Shown piece after piece: positions 8,707 to 20,519 of a stretch of 64,000 nt of DNA (the first letter of the stretch is position 1; each line of letters starts with the position of its first letter). The notes beneath the pieces were generated by a model. That model saw only the letters and a list, made by a program, of their open reading frames with translations, searched no databases and was not told the DNA's origin. A program made the position numbers and the translations under genes. Origin of the DNA: Pseudomonadota bacterium (lineage in GTDB: Bacteria > Pseudomonadota > Alphaproteobacteria > Rickettsiales > UBA3002); contig JAZKJM010000005.1 in the NCBI GenBank assembly GCA_040384265.1, positions 177,166 to 241,165 on the forward strand. The letters run 5' to 3'.

Positions 8707-10182
8707 ATGAAACAGGATTCCACCACGACCTACCGCTGGGGCGCAGGCTCTGCCATTGCGCAGGTGGATGTGCGCGCCCAGCATAATGGGCACGCGGTGG
8801 CGTATGTCTATGCCGACCCCAAGGTGGCACCCGAAACATTGCAAACCATCCGCGCCGCGATTCGCCTGAAGGGCTGGGGCACGCTTTCGGACCACCGCAA
8901 CGACCGGTTTGGCCTGCGCGTCAGCGGCCTGAAGGATGGCCATGAGCTGATTGAACTGTTGAGCCACCAAGACGGAATCGGCAAACCAACGCAAGAAGCC
9001 ACCACCGCCGATGCGGTTGAGAAGCCCAAGACATTCATTGAAAATGTGAAAGCACACAGCCTGCGTGGCGCCGGCATTTTCTACTCCATGGGTAATGTTG
9101 TTTACCTGATGAGCGGCGTGCTACGCAGCCGGGAACAGGGGAAAATCGATCATGGCCAGATTGGCAGCAGCCTTATCTGGGGCGCGGGCGATGCGCTAGT
9201 TGCGGCCATCGGCGGACGCGATGACAGCCGACAGCTGACCTCCCTGCTCACCAAGCTGCGCAACCATTACGATAATGAAGGCATCGAAATTCCGCAGAAT
9301 TCGGCTATCCATGTCGAAACCTCGACCAAGGGGAAAACACTTGGTAACCGCACCTATGATTTCCTGCATGAATACCTCAACCCAATTAAATGTGGGACAG
9401 AGGTGGCGGCAGCGTTTGGCTATTTCAATGCAGGCAAGAACCAGGGCAATGTCTGGAAACAGCGCACTGCAGTCACGTTTGGGCTTGGCTTTGGCGCATC
9501 GTTGCTGATCAAGGAAAAGAAAATCGATGCGGATAAATATGAGCAGGCCGGGCCGCTGGGCAAGTTATGGATGAAAATCCAATCTAATCCGCTTAGCGTG
9601 GGTGGCATTTCGGGTTACTCTAATACGATTCTGACCACGGTAGGCGCGCTTGATGAAGGGCGGCGCTTCCGTGATCCGGCGAAATATCCAACGTTGGCGA
9701 ATGCACAGGGCAAGATTATTGCGCCGTCGAAATATTATAAGCTCGATTTCGCGGCCCCTGCGGTGATGTTCTTTGGGAACTCGCTCTATGCGATTTCGAA
9801 GAAAAATACCGGGGGCGATATTAAGGCGCAGGCGATGGTGAGCGATGTTTACAGTGTCGCCGCGCAGATCATCAATAAACAGCCCGAAGCGACGCGCGAG
9901 GCGTCCATGGAATCCACCGCGCGATTCCTTGGTGAGCGTCCGGAAATCAAGGATACCCATCAGGAAATCATCGCCCGGTTGAAGGCGGAGATTGCGATTC
10001 AACGGCAGAATCCGTGGTTTGAGAATTTGGTGCTGCACAAGCCCGCCGGTAAAGCGCGCGGGACGCATAAGGAAGCGGAGACGGCGCCCGCATCCCAAGT
10101 GCAGCGCGAGAGCGTGCAGCATCAGGCCAAAGGCGTCGCCGCGAACGATGCGCCATACCTCGAAACGGCGAACGGGCGCTAG
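8707..10182 (+). CDS. Hypothetical protein, possibly membrane-associated
   Basis: 491 residues, not recognised. An N-terminal domain of about 90 residues (mixed alpha/beta) is followed by a region with several short glycine-rich hydrophobic stretches (around 121-140, 151-170, and further on AVTFGLGFGASLLI and FAAPAVMFFGNSLYAI), and a charged, probably disordered tail. I chose the ATG at 8707 because AGG lies 5 nt upstream; the alternative ATG at 8635 abuts a Pho-box-like operator. Near its C-terminus it reads AANDA, also seen in the protein at 61295. It stands alone between convergent-facing rpmB and gyrB. Confidence 0.7.
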   Translation: MKQDSTTTYRWGAGSAIAQVDVRAQHNGHAVAYVYADPKVAPETLQTIRAAIRLKGWGTLSDHRNDRFGLRVSGLKDGHELIELLSHQDGIGKPTQEATTADAVEKPKTFIENVKAHSLRGAGIFYSMGNVVYLMSGVLRSREQGKIDHGQIGSSLIWGAGDALVAAIGGRDDSRQLTSLLTKLRNHYDNEGIEIPQNSAIHVETSTKGKTLGNRTYDFLHEYLNPIKCGTEVAAAFGYFNAGKNQGNVWKQRTAVTFGLGFGASLLIKEKKIDADKYEQAGPLGKLWMKIQSNPLSVGGISGYSNTILTTVGALDEGRRFRDPAKYPTLANAQGKIIAPSKYYKLDFAAPAVMFFGNSLYAISKKNTGGDIKAQAMVSDVYSVAAQIINKQPEATREASMESTARFLGERPEIKDTHQEIIARLKAEIAIQRQNPWFENLVLHKPAGKARGTHKEAETAPASQVQRESVQHQAKGVAANDAPYLETANGR

Positions 10183-10263
10183 GCGAGCAAGACCGCCCTC
10201 GACCGCGCACCTCTTTATCCTTTCACTCGAATTGTCCCGATCATCTTCTCGATGATGCCTGAG

Positions 10264-10286
10264 ATCCTATGCTCAAGGCATAGGAT
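10264..10286. terminator. Hairpin between unknown gene and gyrB
   Basis: ATCCTATGC and GCATAGGAT form a perfect 9-bp stem with a 5-nt loop in the 166-bp convergent gap. There is no T run, so it is either a factor-assisted terminator or a fragment of a dispersed palindromic repeat. Confidence 0.4.
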
Positions 10287-10348
10287 GACGTAATCAGGAC
10301 GCGGAAGGCAACCTACCTATCGGTAGACGCGAGATTCACGCTTTCAGT

Positions 10349-12805
<2,457 letters not shown>

Positions 12806-12859
12806 CTATCGCCCATTTCCCGGTAAAAACGGGCGACGGGAAACAGGCAACGATTTCTA

Positions 12860-13993
12860 TCACATTTTCACCGTTCCGCCATCAATTTCGAGGATGGTGG
12901 CGAACCCCTCCAACCCTTGGAAATCTGCGGCGTCGGTGCCGGTCATCCATGCTTGTATCTGAGTGGCGCGGATGAGGTCAAAAAGGGCCGCCCGCTTATC
13001 CACATCCAAATGCGCAATCACCTCGTCCAGCAGCAGGATGGGCGGCACCCCGCACCAGCTTGCCCGCGCCCGCGCCGCAGCCAGCACAATGGACAGCAGC
13101 AGCGCCTTCTGCTCGCCGGTCGAGCAACGCTCGGCAGGCATGGATTTAGCGCGGTGGATAACAATCAGGTCGCTGCGCTGGGGGCCTTCTGTGGCGCGGC
13201 CACGGGCGCTATCGATGCCGCGAAGACTTGTTAATCGTTCAGCAAATCTTGCTTCCACTTCCAGCGCCGAGGCACCCTGCCCCAGCCATGTTTCGAGCAC
13301 CCCCTCCAGCCGTATCAGCGCGCGCGGGAAGTGGGTAACGCCCTCCTCCAAACTGGTGGTCAGGCGCTGCATCACCTCCTCGCGGGCAAGGGTGATGGCG
13401 ACGGCGTGCTCGGCCATTTGCTGTTCCAGCACGGAGAGCCAATAGGGGTCGGCCAGCGAACGGTCGGCGAGCAGCCGGTTGCGCTCGCGCATGGCCAGCT
13501 CATAGGCCGAGACCCGCGCCGCATGTTCCGAAACGAAGCCATAGACGATGCGGTCGAGCAATTTGCGGCGGCTGCTGCCGCCCTCGACAAACACCTGATC
13601 CATGCTGGGCGTCAGCCATTGGATGCAGGCGACCTCGGCGAGGCGCGCATGGCCGCGTACTTTTTCGCCGTTGATTTTGATGATGCGCTTTTCCACCGCC
13701 GCCTCGCCGTCGCGCCCGGTGCCGATGAAGCTGGATTCATGATGCGTCCGCACATCGGCCGCAACCACCCAGGGCGCGCCGCCCGCTGCCTGCGCATCCA
13801 TCTCCCGCAAGCGGCTACCGCGCAGGCCCCGCCCAGGCGAGAGGAGCGAGATGGCTTCAAGGATGTTGGTTTTGCCCGCGCCGTTTACGCCGCGCAGCAC
13901 TACCGGGTGCGACGGCACCGCCAGTGACAAGCTACGATAATTGCGGAAATTTTCGAGGCTAAGCGAAGTGATGGCGTGGGGAACATCGGGCAT
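12860..13993 (-). CDS. recF: DNA replication and repair protein RecF
   Basis: 377 residues of SMC-like ABC ATPase fold. Walker A GVNGAGKTN at about residues 35-43, the ABC signature STGEQKA near 292, and Walker B PPILLLDEVIAHLD near 316. RecF helps load RecA at single-strand gaps with RecO and RecR. It starts about 60 bp downstream of a small glycine-rich gene and precedes gyrB. Confidence 0.97.
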   Translation of the reverse strand: MPDVPHAITSLSLENFRNYRSLSLAVPSHPVVLRGVNGAGKTNILEAISLLSPGRGLRGSRLREMDAQAAGGAPWVVAADVRTHHESSFIGTGRDGEAAVEKRIIKINGEKVRGHARLAEVACIQWLTPSMDQVFVEGGSSRRKLLDRIVYGFVSEHAARVSAYELAMRERNRLLADRSLADPYWLSVLEQQMAEHAVAITLAREEVMQRLTTSLEEGVTHFPRALIRLEGVLETWLGQGASALEVEARFAERLTSLRGIDSARGRATEGPQRSDLIVIHRAKSMPAERCSTGEQKALLLSIVLAAARARASWCGVPPILLLDEVIAHLDVDKRAALFDLIRATQIQAWMTGTDAADFQGLEGFATILEIDGGTVKM

Positions 13994-14052
13994 TCGCGCA
14001 GCGTACTAAACTTAGCACTACGACGAAAGCAGTAATGTCCCCCACCCGTGCC

Positions 14053-14502
14053 TTAAAGACCGGCGATGCCACCTTTAGCGACTGGCTTTGCCGCTTTCGG
14101 CGTTTGTGCCGCCGATGCCGTCAACGCTTCAGCGCCGGCATTCTCGCAGATTAAACCGCTGATTTTGTCACCAATAAACTCACCGGCAGCTTTACCGATG
14201 CCCGCACCAACAATGGCCACTGGCACCACCGGCAAGAACCCACCCGCAATCCCAGCCGCAGCTCCAGTGATCGCAAGACCCGCCATATTCATGCTAGCCT
14301 GAACTTCATCATCTCCCTTGGGGGTCGCAGACGCAACCACTGTTCCACCAACGCCAGCTCCCGCAATAACGCCAAGAATATTTCCTGCTACCGGAATGCC
14401 ACCAGCAACAGCGCCCGCACCCGCGCCCGCCGCCGTTCCAATATAACCACCAAGCTCTTTGGCCCGCTCTGCGCAGGTGGCGTCAATTTTCTTATCGGTC
14501 AT
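14053..14502 (-). CDS. Hypothetical glycine-zipper membrane protein
   Basis: 149 residues, rich in glycine and alanine. Two long hydrophobic segments of glycine-zipper type span about residues 20-60 and 72-110, so it probably sits in or on a membrane as an oligomer. Function unknown. AAGGA before the ATG is a good Shine-Dalgarno. A run of 12 C (poly-G on the coding strand) lies about 45 bp upstream of the start and could vary in length. The gene separates dnaN from recF, normally neighbours. Confidence 0.7.
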   Translation of the reverse strand: MTDKKIDATCAERAKELGGYIGTAAGAGAGAVAGGIPVAGNILGVIAGAGVGGTVVASATPKGDDEVQASMNMAGLAITGAAAGIAGGFLPVVPVAIVGAGIGKAAGEFIGDKISGLICENAGAEALTASAAQTPKAAKPVAKGGIAGL

Positions 14503-14545
14503 GATAAAATCCTTTCATAAGTTAGCATTCACAAGGCCGATCTTA

Positions 14546-14557
14546 CCCCCCCCCCCC
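14546..14557. repeat. Poly-C tract of 12
   Basis: A homopolymer of 12 C on the plus strand in the upstream region of the minus-strand gene that starts at 14502. The rest of the 268-bp gap (14503-14770) is AT-rich in parts and holds no gene I can support. Confidence 0.9.
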
Positions 14558-14770
14558 GTTAATTTTTGGTTAATTTATATAAAAATAGATGCATTCGTAT
14601 GCCGCGGGGTTTTCGCATTACTATGACGCCTTGCCTGCGAATCACTCTTAACGCGCTCTTTATAAAACGGGTGACCATGCCTTATCGCATCTTGAATCGG
14701 GATCGGGCATCACTCGTCGGGAAGGCAATCACGCACTTCACCAATCAAACCCTAAACTCAGGAGAGCATC

Positions 14771-14947
14771 ATGAGCGTTAAAGGAAAATTGAAAGAAGCA
14801 GCTGGTTTCATCGAAGAAGAGCTCTACGAGCACGGCGATAGCCCGGAATCGAAACGCAAGGCGCAAGAAGGCCGCAACCTGCGTAACGAAGGCCGCATGG
14901 AAGATGGCAAAATGCCAAAACTGACGCCTCCAGGCAGCCAGAAATAA
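14771..14947 (+). CDS. Small CsbD-like protein
   Basis: 58 residues, highly charged, beginning MSVKGKLKEAAGFIEEEL. The start resembles CsbD-family stress proteins, but the rest is divergent (SKRKAQEGRNLRNEGRMEDGK) and the similarity is loose. CAGGAGAG 5-10 nt upstream of the ATG is a strong Shine-Dalgarno, and a hairpin follows the stop, both supporting a real gene. It probably encodes a small soluble, possibly stress-induced, protein. Confidence 0.7.
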   Translation: MSVKGKLKEAAGFIEEELYEHGDSPESKRKAQEGRNLRNEGRMEDGKMPKLTPPGSQK

Positions 14948-14962
14948 TAGCCCACCACCTAA

Positions 14963-14994
14963 CTCCGGGAGTTGTTCCCCTGCGACTCCCGGAG
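14963..14994 (+). terminator. Hairpin after CsbD-like gene
   Basis: CTCCGGGAG and CTCCCGGAG form a perfect 9-bp stem with a 14-nt loop, followed by six C and TTT. It is a plausible but weak terminator. Confidence 0.5.
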
Positions 14995-15017
14995 CCCCCC
15001 TTTACTCAGAGAGCGCC

Positions 15018-15329
15018 ATGTTTTTGCAACTGAACCCGCCGCTACCGCTTGAAACGCCCAAGGGCAAAGCATGGGCGGTTGCCCTCATCGATTACGGCCC
15101 GCAATGGGACTTGCAGTGGATCACCTTCATCCACGATACGGGCGAATGCTGGACATTTCTGAACCGCGATATTCGGCAGGAATCCAACATCACGTTTGGC
15201 ATTCCCAAGCCGACGCCGCTGCACAAGCCCGCACCATCGCTTAACGCGATTGCGCCGGGCAATGGCCATAACAGCTATGATTATAGCGAAACGATGCGGC
15301 CACCGCTTAACGGCAAGCACCACGCCTGA
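15018..15329 (+). CDS. Conserved-looking small hypothetical protein
   Basis: 103 residues. The core (GPQWDLQWITFIHDTGECWTFLN) is aromatic-rich and looks like a compact beta domain; the C-terminal half is proline-rich and probably disordered. AGAGAG upstream of the ATG is a fair Shine-Dalgarno. Function unknown. It converges on dnaN with 21 bp between. Confidence 0.65.
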   Translation: MFLQLNPPLPLETPKGKAWAVALIDYGPQWDLQWITFIHDTGECWTFLNRDIRQESNITFGIPKPTPLHKPAPSLNAIAPGNGHNSYDYSETMRPPLNGKHHA

Positions 15330-15350
15330 AGATTAGAAGATCGACGGGAA

Positions 15351-16466
15351 TCAGACCCGCATCGGCATGATGACGTACAGCGCGCCGACATCGGCTGGAT
15401 CACGAACGATGGTCGGGGAGTTGGAATCCGCGAAGACGAACTGCGCGGTTTCGCCCTCGATCTGGCCCATCATATCCAGCAGGTAGCGGCTGTTGAAACC
15501 GATTTCGACCGGGTCCGCGCCATAAGATACCGAGAGCTCTTCGCTCGCGGTGCCTTGCTCGGCGGAGCTGGCGGACAGGGTAATTTTGCTGCCCGCAAGC
15601 GCGAGCTTGATGCCGCGCGATTTCTCGCTGGTGATGACCGACACGCGATCCACGGCTTTGGAGAATTCTTTGCCGTCCACTTCCATCACCTTGTCGTTGG
15701 CGGTGGGGATCACGCGTTCATAATCCGGGAATGTGCCATCGATCAGCTTGCTGACCAGCACGGCGTTGCCCATCGAGAAGCGGATTTTGCTTTCGCTTAA
15801 GGAAATTTCCACTTTTTCGCCGCCCTCTTCCACCAGCTTATACAGCTCGTTGATGGTTTTGCGCGGGATGATGACGCCAGGAATGGCTTCCGCCCCTTCG
15901 GGCAGGCCCACTTCCATCCGCGCGAGGCGGTGGCCATCGGTCGCAACCGCGCGCAGCACGGCAGCGCCCTGGTTGCTGGCGGCGTGCAGATATACCCCGT
16001 TCAGGTAATAACGGGTCTCTTCGGTCGAAATCGCGAAGCGGGTTTTTTCAAGCAGCGCCTTACATTCAGCCGGGGTGATGCTGAATTTATGGGCGAGTTC
16101 GCCTTCTGCCATCACCGGGAAATCATCCACCGGCAAGCTTGCCAGCGAGAAGCGCGACTGACCGGCTGAAATCGTCAGCTTGCCTTTGTCGCCCTGGGTG
16201 ATCTGGATGTTGGAACCATCCGCCAGTTTGCGGATAATTTCGTAGAACATGTGTGCGGGCACCGTGGTCGCGCCTTTTTCCTGCACATCGGCGGCGACTT
16301 TCTCGACAATCGCGATGTCCATGTCGGTGGCGGTCAGGTGCAGCGCGCCCTTATCGGCATCCAGCCGCACGTTGGCGAGGATCGGAATCGTGCCGCGGCG
16401 TTCAACGACCGACTGGATGGGGCTGAGGGCTTTAAGCAAGACCGCGCGTTCAATCACCAATTTCAT
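15351..16466 (-). CDS. dnaN: DNA polymerase III beta sliding clamp
   Basis: 371 residues, the usual length for the three-domain clamp. Recognisable segments are the N-terminus MKLVIERAVLLKALSPIQ, the central FPDYERVIP motif and the C-terminal YVIMPMRV, which is typical of beta clamps. It tethers polymerase III to DNA. It is on the same strand as dnaA, but two other genes separate them, and a DnaA-box-like site lies about 85 bp upstream. Confidence 0.98.
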   Translation of the reverse strand: MKLVIERAVLLKALSPIQSVVERRGTIPILANVRLDADKGALHLTATDMDIAIVEKVAADVQEKGATTVPAHMFYEIIRKLADGSNIQITQGDKGKLTISAGQSRFSLASLPVDDFPVMAEGELAHKFSITPAECKALLEKTRFAISTEETRYYLNGVYLHAASNQGAAVLRAVATDGHRLARMEVGLPEGAEAIPGVIIPRKTINELYKLVEEGGEKVEISLSESKIRFSMGNAVLVSKLIDGTFPDYERVIPTANDKVMEVDGKEFSKAVDRVSVITSEKSRGIKLALAGSKITLSASSAEQGTASEELSVSYGADPVEIGFNSRYLLDMMGQIEGETAQFVFADSNSPTIVRDPADVGALYVIMPMRV

Positions 16467-16549
16467 GGGTTTTTCTCATGGGTGCGAGGGTTAAATCGAA
16501 TTGGAAAAGCTATAAAAGCGCCCTGCCCACTTGCCAAGCAAATTATTGG

Positions 16550-16558
16550 TTATACACA
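16550..16558 (+). promoter_or_regulatory. dnaN: Possible DnaA box upstream of dnaN
   Basis: TTATACACA matches the TTATNCACA DnaA-box consensus exactly. A single box in the promoter region of dnaN suggests autoregulation by DnaA. I see no cluster of boxes with an AT-rich unwinding element here, so I do not call an origin. Confidence 0.45.
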
Positions 16559-16585
16559 GGTTTCATGCGGGCCAGCCTTACGGAA

Positions 16586-16604
16586 ATGTCATCCAACTGT
16601 CATA
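16586..16604 (+). promoter_or_regulatory. Pho-box-like operator B
   Basis: ATGTCATCCAACTGTCATA: two TGTCAT half-sites 11 bp apart, the best match in the window to the Pho-box consensus. It lies 63 bp upstream of the hypothetical gene at 16668. Confidence 0.6.
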
Positions 16605-16667
16605 AAAAGCGCGTTGTTTTTAGGTAGAGTGGGAGGCCATGCTAAAATCCCATAAGGAACCCGCGCG

Positions 16668-17309
16668 ATGAATGCACCGAAAGCATCAGCTACGTACGAA
16701 ACTGCACTCAAGAATCAGCGTATGCGCATTGCGACGCGTTATGGCTATATTTTTAACCATCCTCAAGCGCAGAATTTTATCGCCAACCAATTAGCCCCAT
16801 TCCTGAAAGGAAATGAGGGCCTCACCACCAACATTACGGGTTTTTTCTTTGAGGCGGATGCAGACAAGGCTCTCCTAAAAATAAATGACCTTCTTCACGA
16901 AGAGCTTCGAGAGCCACTCACAAAAGAAAATCTCGCCGCCATTCATCAGGCGATAAGCCTTGACGAGACAGTATCACCCATTGCGTGCGAAGTGCGGCGA
17001 CAGGATGACATCATCGCGGCGCACGCAGAAGAAAGCGATGCTGCGAAGGCGGCTATTGGGGAAAAAATTGTCCCAGTCCGGCGTAACGTACGCGCCAGAA
17101 GCACAGCCCTCATCCCAGACCCGAATCCCAAACCGTTGGAAGAAAAAATTGCCGACGCCCTGGCCCTTCCCCTTAAGCATGGGGGGACTGAGCATCAGGC
17201 CATGCCCATCCCTGGCAGCTGGGCGGCAAACACATCGCGCGATGGATCCCCATCACCACAGAACGATTTTTTAAATAGCGCCTCGCACGCTCCGGGCCAT
17301 GATCGCTAA
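16668..17309 (+). CDS. Hypothetical soluble protein
   Basis: 213 residues, not recognised. The first 125 residues are predicted helical (for example DKALLKINDLLHEELREPLTKENLAAIHQAI); the rest is proline- and charge-rich and probably disordered. No signal peptide or membrane segment. TAAGGAA upstream of the ATG acts as Shine-Dalgarno. Its composition is more AT-rich than dnaN and dnaA on either side. It follows a Pho-box-like operator, and its 3' end overlaps the end of the opposite-strand methyltransferase by 4 bp. Confidence 0.65.
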   Translation: MNAPKASATYETALKNQRMRIATRYGYIFNHPQAQNFIANQLAPFLKGNEGLTTNITGFFFEADADKALLKINDLLHEELREPLTKENLAAIHQAISLDETVSPIACEVRRQDDIIAAHAEESDAAKAAIGEKIVPVRRNVRARSTALIPDPNPKPLEEKIADALALPLKHGGTEHQAMPIPGSWAANTSRDGSPSPQNDFLNSASHAPGHDR

Positions 17310-17896
17310 CTCTGCGATTCTTTCGTCGCGCGAACGAAATAGGTTGGGATGGGGAGTTGGCGGCCGCCATAGCGCACTTGCGCGTCGCGCCGGATGGCGA
17401 TCTGCGTCAGCCCGTTTTCGGTCAGGATGCGCGCGAGGTCGGCCTGTTGCATGCCATGGAAACGGCTCAGCTGTGCGTTTTCGCAATCCTCGACCATGGT
17501 GAATTCCAACACGCCGCCCGGCTTCAGCGCGGCGATGAGCGTTTGTAAGCATGGCAGGAATTGCGGTGGCAGCACAAAAAAGAGCGAGGCATATGACCAG
17601 ATGCCGTCATAGGCCTGCGTGAGGGTGGCGGTGACGAAATCGGCTTTGATGCAGTCGCCGCGCCAGCCATCCGGCACCGGGGCATGGTCGATATTCTGGT
17701 CGAGCAGGTCGATCGTCAGATCCGGCCGGTCGCGCATGAAGGCTAGCGCCCACCGCCCGGAACCGGCACCGAAATCCAACACGCGGCCCTGTGATGGGAT
17801 ATATGCGAGAAATTCTGCCGTTTCGGAAAGAGCTGGCAACTGCGCGGTGCGGGCGTAATAGGCCTTCCAGCCGCGCCTGTCGCCAGCATCATCCAT
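17306..17896 (-). CDS. Class I SAM-dependent methyltransferase
   Basis: 196 residues. Motif I VLDFGAGSGRWALAF at about 37-51 and an acidic motif II (DLLDQN) mark a Rossmann-fold methyltransferase; substrate unknown. Its ATG shares one base with the dnaA stop (TAATG), so it is translationally coupled to dnaA. That placement is unusual and could tie its level to replication initiation, or may simply be gene packing. Confidence 0.85.
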   Translation of the reverse strand: MDDAGDRRGWKAYYARTAQLPALSETAEFLAYIPSQGRVLDFGAGSGRWALAFMRDRPDLTIDLLDQNIDHAPVPDGWRGDCIKADFVTATLTQAYDGIWSYASLFFVLPPQFLPCLQTLIAALKPGGVLEFTMVEDCENAQLSRFHGMQQADLARILTENGLTQIAIRRDAQVRYGGRQLPIPTYFVRATKESQS

Positions 17897-19326
17897 TACG
17901 CCGCCGATTGCAGCATGCGCATCAGCAGCTCGACATCATCGGCGAATTCCTTGTCGTTGCGCGACAGTTCGTCGATGCGTTTGACGGCGTGCATCACGGT
18001 GGTGTGATCCTTGCCGCCGAACTTGCGGCCGATTTCCGGCAGCGATTTCGTGGTCAGCTTTTTGGCGAGATACATCGCGATCTGGCGCGGACGGGCGATA
18101 GCGACCGAACGGCGCGCCGAATGCATATCCGATACTTTGATGTTGAAATGGCCCGCAACTTTTTTCTGGATGTCCTCGATGGTGATGCGACGGTCGTTGG
18201 CACGCAGGATGTCCTGCAGCACTTCCTGGGTCGATTCCATCGTCACCGCGCCGCCGATCAGGGTCGCATGGGCGACCACGCGGTTGAGCGCGCCTTCCAG
18301 CTCACGCACGTTGCTGGTGATTTTATGGGCGAGGAATTCAAGCACCCGTGCCGGCACATGCGCGCCGGGAACTTTTTCGAGCTTCGCCTGCAAAATGCCA
18401 AGGCGCAGTTCGTAGCTGGTGGCGTGAATGTCCGTCACCAAACCCCAGCCGAGGCGCGAGCGCACGCGCTCTTCCATGCCTTCGAGATCCGCCGGTGAGC
18501 GGTCGCCGGAGATGATGAGCTGCTTGTTCTGATCGACCAGCGCGTTGAAGGTGTGGAAGAATTCCTCCTGCGTCGAATCCTTGCCGGAGATGAATTGCAC
18601 ATCATCCACCATCAGCACATCGACGCTGCGGAAATATTCCTTGAAGGACATGGTGTCCTTGCTGCGGATGGCGCGGATGAACAGGTACATGAATTTTTCC
18701 GCCGACAGATAGACGACCTTGCGCGCCGGATCTGTTTTGCGAATGTGCCAGGCGATGGCGTGCATCAAGTGCGTTTTGCCAAGGCCGACGCCGCCATACA
18801 GGAACAGCGGGTTGCTGCCAGGGGTGACGACCGAAGTTTCCGCAACGCGGCGCGCGGCAGCGTGGGCAAGTTCGTTCGGTTTGCCGACGACGAAATTATC
18901 GAACGTGTAACGTGGGTCGAGCGGCGCCGAGATGGAATCCGGATTGATCGGTTTATCCTCGTTGGCGGCGGCGCCCAGCATGGCGGCTTCGAGCCCGGCG
19001 GGCTGCTGCGCAGGCGCTTGCGGCGCGTGGCTGATGCTGGCGATGGGTTCGGCTTTCACGAAAATATCGACCGAATGCACGGTCTGGTCTTCCTGGCACC
19101 AGAAGCGCAGGATGTTGTCGGCGTAATGGGCGATAATCCATTCGCGCATGAAGCGCGTCGGCACGGTAATCATCGCCTGGCCGTTTTTGACATCGGCCAG
19201 TTTCAGCGGCTGCAACCAGCTTTTGAAAATCGCTTCGCCATAGCTGACGCGCAGGCGCTCACGCACGCGCTCCCAACGGGCGAAATGATCGGGACGACGG
19301 GTTTGGATGGAGGATACTTCGTTCAT
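17896..19326 (-). CDS. dnaA: Chromosomal replication initiator DnaA
   Basis: 476 residues. Domain I is followed by a variable linker, then AAA+ domain III with Walker [10 protein letters not shown] and Walker [11 protein letters not shown], and domain IV with the DNA-binding signature [15 protein letters not shown]. DnaA-ATP opens oriC. The start ATG has CAGGTAGG upstream. The order rpsT then dnaA upstream to downstream on the same strand is typical of alphaproteobacteria. Confidence 0.98.
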   Translation of the reverse strand: MNEVSSIQTRRPDHFARWERVRERLRVSYGEAIFKSWLQPLKLADVKNGQAMITVPTRFMREWIIAHYADNILRFWCQEDQTVHSVDIFVKAEPIASISHAPQAPAQQPAGLEAAMLGAAANEDKPINPDSISAPLDPRYTFDNFVVGKPNELAHAAARRVAETSVVTPGSNPLFLYGGVGLGKTHLMHAIAWHIRKTDPARKVVYLSAEKFMYLFIRAIRSKDTMSFKEYFRSVDVLMVDDVQFISGKDSTQEEFFHTFNALVDQNKQLIISGDRSPADLEGMEERVRSRLGWGLVTDIHATSYELRLGILQAKLEKVPGAHVPARVLEFLAHKITSNVRELEGALNRVVAHATLIGGAVTMESTQEVLQDILRANDRRITIEDIQKKVAGHFNIKVSDMHSARRSVAIARPRQIAMYLAKKLTTKSLPEIGRKFGGKDHTTVMHAVKRIDELSRNDKEFADDVELLMRMLQSAA

Positions 19327-19361
19327 GTGCTTTGCCTACCTGAGTTTTTTGTTGTTGTGTT

Positions 19362-19931
19362 TTAAATGCTAGGATGAGGGACGAGGATATGGGTTCGGAC
19401 GACAACGGTTCCACCAATGAAATCATGGATGGCCCGCTTCTTTTTATTGAAGACGAGTACTAAAATATCAAGAAATACAAATAATTGCATCGCTAGGTTT
19501 ACAAAGTGCAATGCAGGGGATTGCTGGCCACCAATGTACAACGATAGCGCCGACTCGCTGCTTGGCGCATGCGCAAAACTTAACCAGCTGAACACACAAG
19601 AAAGGAAGATATAGGCTACAGAAACAATTTCTCTGCACAACGCCTGTTTGTAATCAATCTTAGCACCGCTGATATCAAGCACTTGCAGTTTCATCACTCG
19701 CTTACCAATGGTCGCACCATAGCGGCCATTGAAATAGACAATGTACGCAACAGCAAGCAACGAAAGCGGTAGTTGGCAAAGAAGGTACGTCTCAACACCC
19801 CTGCTCATCGACCACAACGTGCCCAACGTAATCGGCAGCATTACTAAACAATCAATCAGCTTTGCCACCGCACGCACCCAGAAGCCGGCGTATTTGGGCA
19901 AGGGCGCTTGCTGTGTTTCTACGTTTTCCAT
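19362..19931 (-). CDS. RDD-family membrane protein
   Basis: 189 residues with about four hydrophobic segments. The RDD signature is seen as FWVRAVAKLIDCLVM near the N-terminus and YGATIGKRVMKLQV in the middle, ending in the typical KRAIHDFIGGTVVV. RDD proteins are small membrane proteins, some linked to ion transport. GGTTAG upstream serves as ribosome binding site. It begins 9 bp after the rhodanese gene and so shares its transcript. It is more AT-rich than its neighbours. Confidence 0.9.
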   Translation of the reverse strand: MENVETQQAPLPKYAGFWVRAVAKLIDCLVMLPITLGTLWSMSRGVETYLLCQLPLSLLAVAYIVYFNGRYGATIGKRVMKLQVLDISGAKIDYKQALCREIVSVAYIFLSCVFSWLSFAHAPSSESALSLYIGGQQSPALHFVNLAMQLFVFLDILVLVFNKKKRAIHDFIGGTVVVRTHILVPHPSI

Positions 19932-19940
19932 AAACTAACC

Positions 19941-20384
19941 TTACGCCTGCTGCCACGGCAGGCGGCTGGCTTTCCAGCCATTCACCTGTCCACGTTGATG
20001 GTTGGTGTTGATGTCGCCTTCAAATCCGCCGGCGATGTTGTAGCAGTGGGTGTAACCCGCCGCCGTTGCCGCGATGGCAGCATCGGCCGAGCGGCCACCG
20101 GTTTTACACAAAAAATAAAGCGGCGCCGTTTTATCGGCCACCGCTGTTTCGAGTTGTTCAATGAAGCGTGGGTTCAGGTCGAAATTGGGATAGAACTTCC
20201 ACGAAATGGTTTTGACCACTTTGCCGAGGGAATCGACCGTTGGGACACCGGCAAACGACCATTCGGCCAGCGTGCGCACATCGATCAGTTGCGCATGTTC
20301 GCTTTGGCTCAGGGCGCTCCAGGCCTCGGCAGGGGTGACATCACCGGCATAGGAAGGGGTTACAGCGCGCATAGCAGAAGCCAT
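19941..20384 (-). CDS. Rhodanese-like sulfurtransferase
   Basis: 147 residues, single rhodanese domain. The catalytic cysteine is in FLCKTGGRS at about 102-110, preceded by LIDVRTLAEW, the conserved DVR-x-x-x-E/W entry motif. It likely carries persulfide sulfur; the donor and acceptor are unknown. I chose the ATG at 20384 because AGGT precedes it; a GTG at 20423 and an ATG at 20420 would add about 13 residues. Confidence 0.88.
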   Translation of the reverse strand: MASAMRAVTPSYAGDVTPAEAWSALSQSEHAQLIDVRTLAEWSFAGVPTVDSLGKVVKTISWKFYPNFDLNPRFIEQLETAVADKTAPLYFLCKTGGRSADAAIAATAAGYTHCYNIAGGFEGDINTNHQRGQVNGWKASRLPWQQA

Positions 20385-20519
20385 AGGGTTACCTATTTCA
20401 ATCAATCGTTCGTTGGTCATCACCTGAAGAACTCAGGCAATAGGGAGGGGATGCGGCCCACAGAGGCCGCGACACACACGAGATTTTTTATAGTTTCTTT
20501 TTGGGAGAAAGCGCGAAGC

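Noticed and set aside
12996-13005. TTATCCACA inside recF as a DnaA box
   Set aside because: It encodes a conserved RecF segment (HLDVDK), so the match is explained by coding constraint.
14560-14600. AT-rich stretch as an oriC unwinding element
   Set aside because: No cluster of DnaA boxes next to it.
14566-14781. 71-residue open frame before the CsbD-like gene
   Set aside because: No ribosome binding site, unusual composition and overlap with the better supported gene at 14771.
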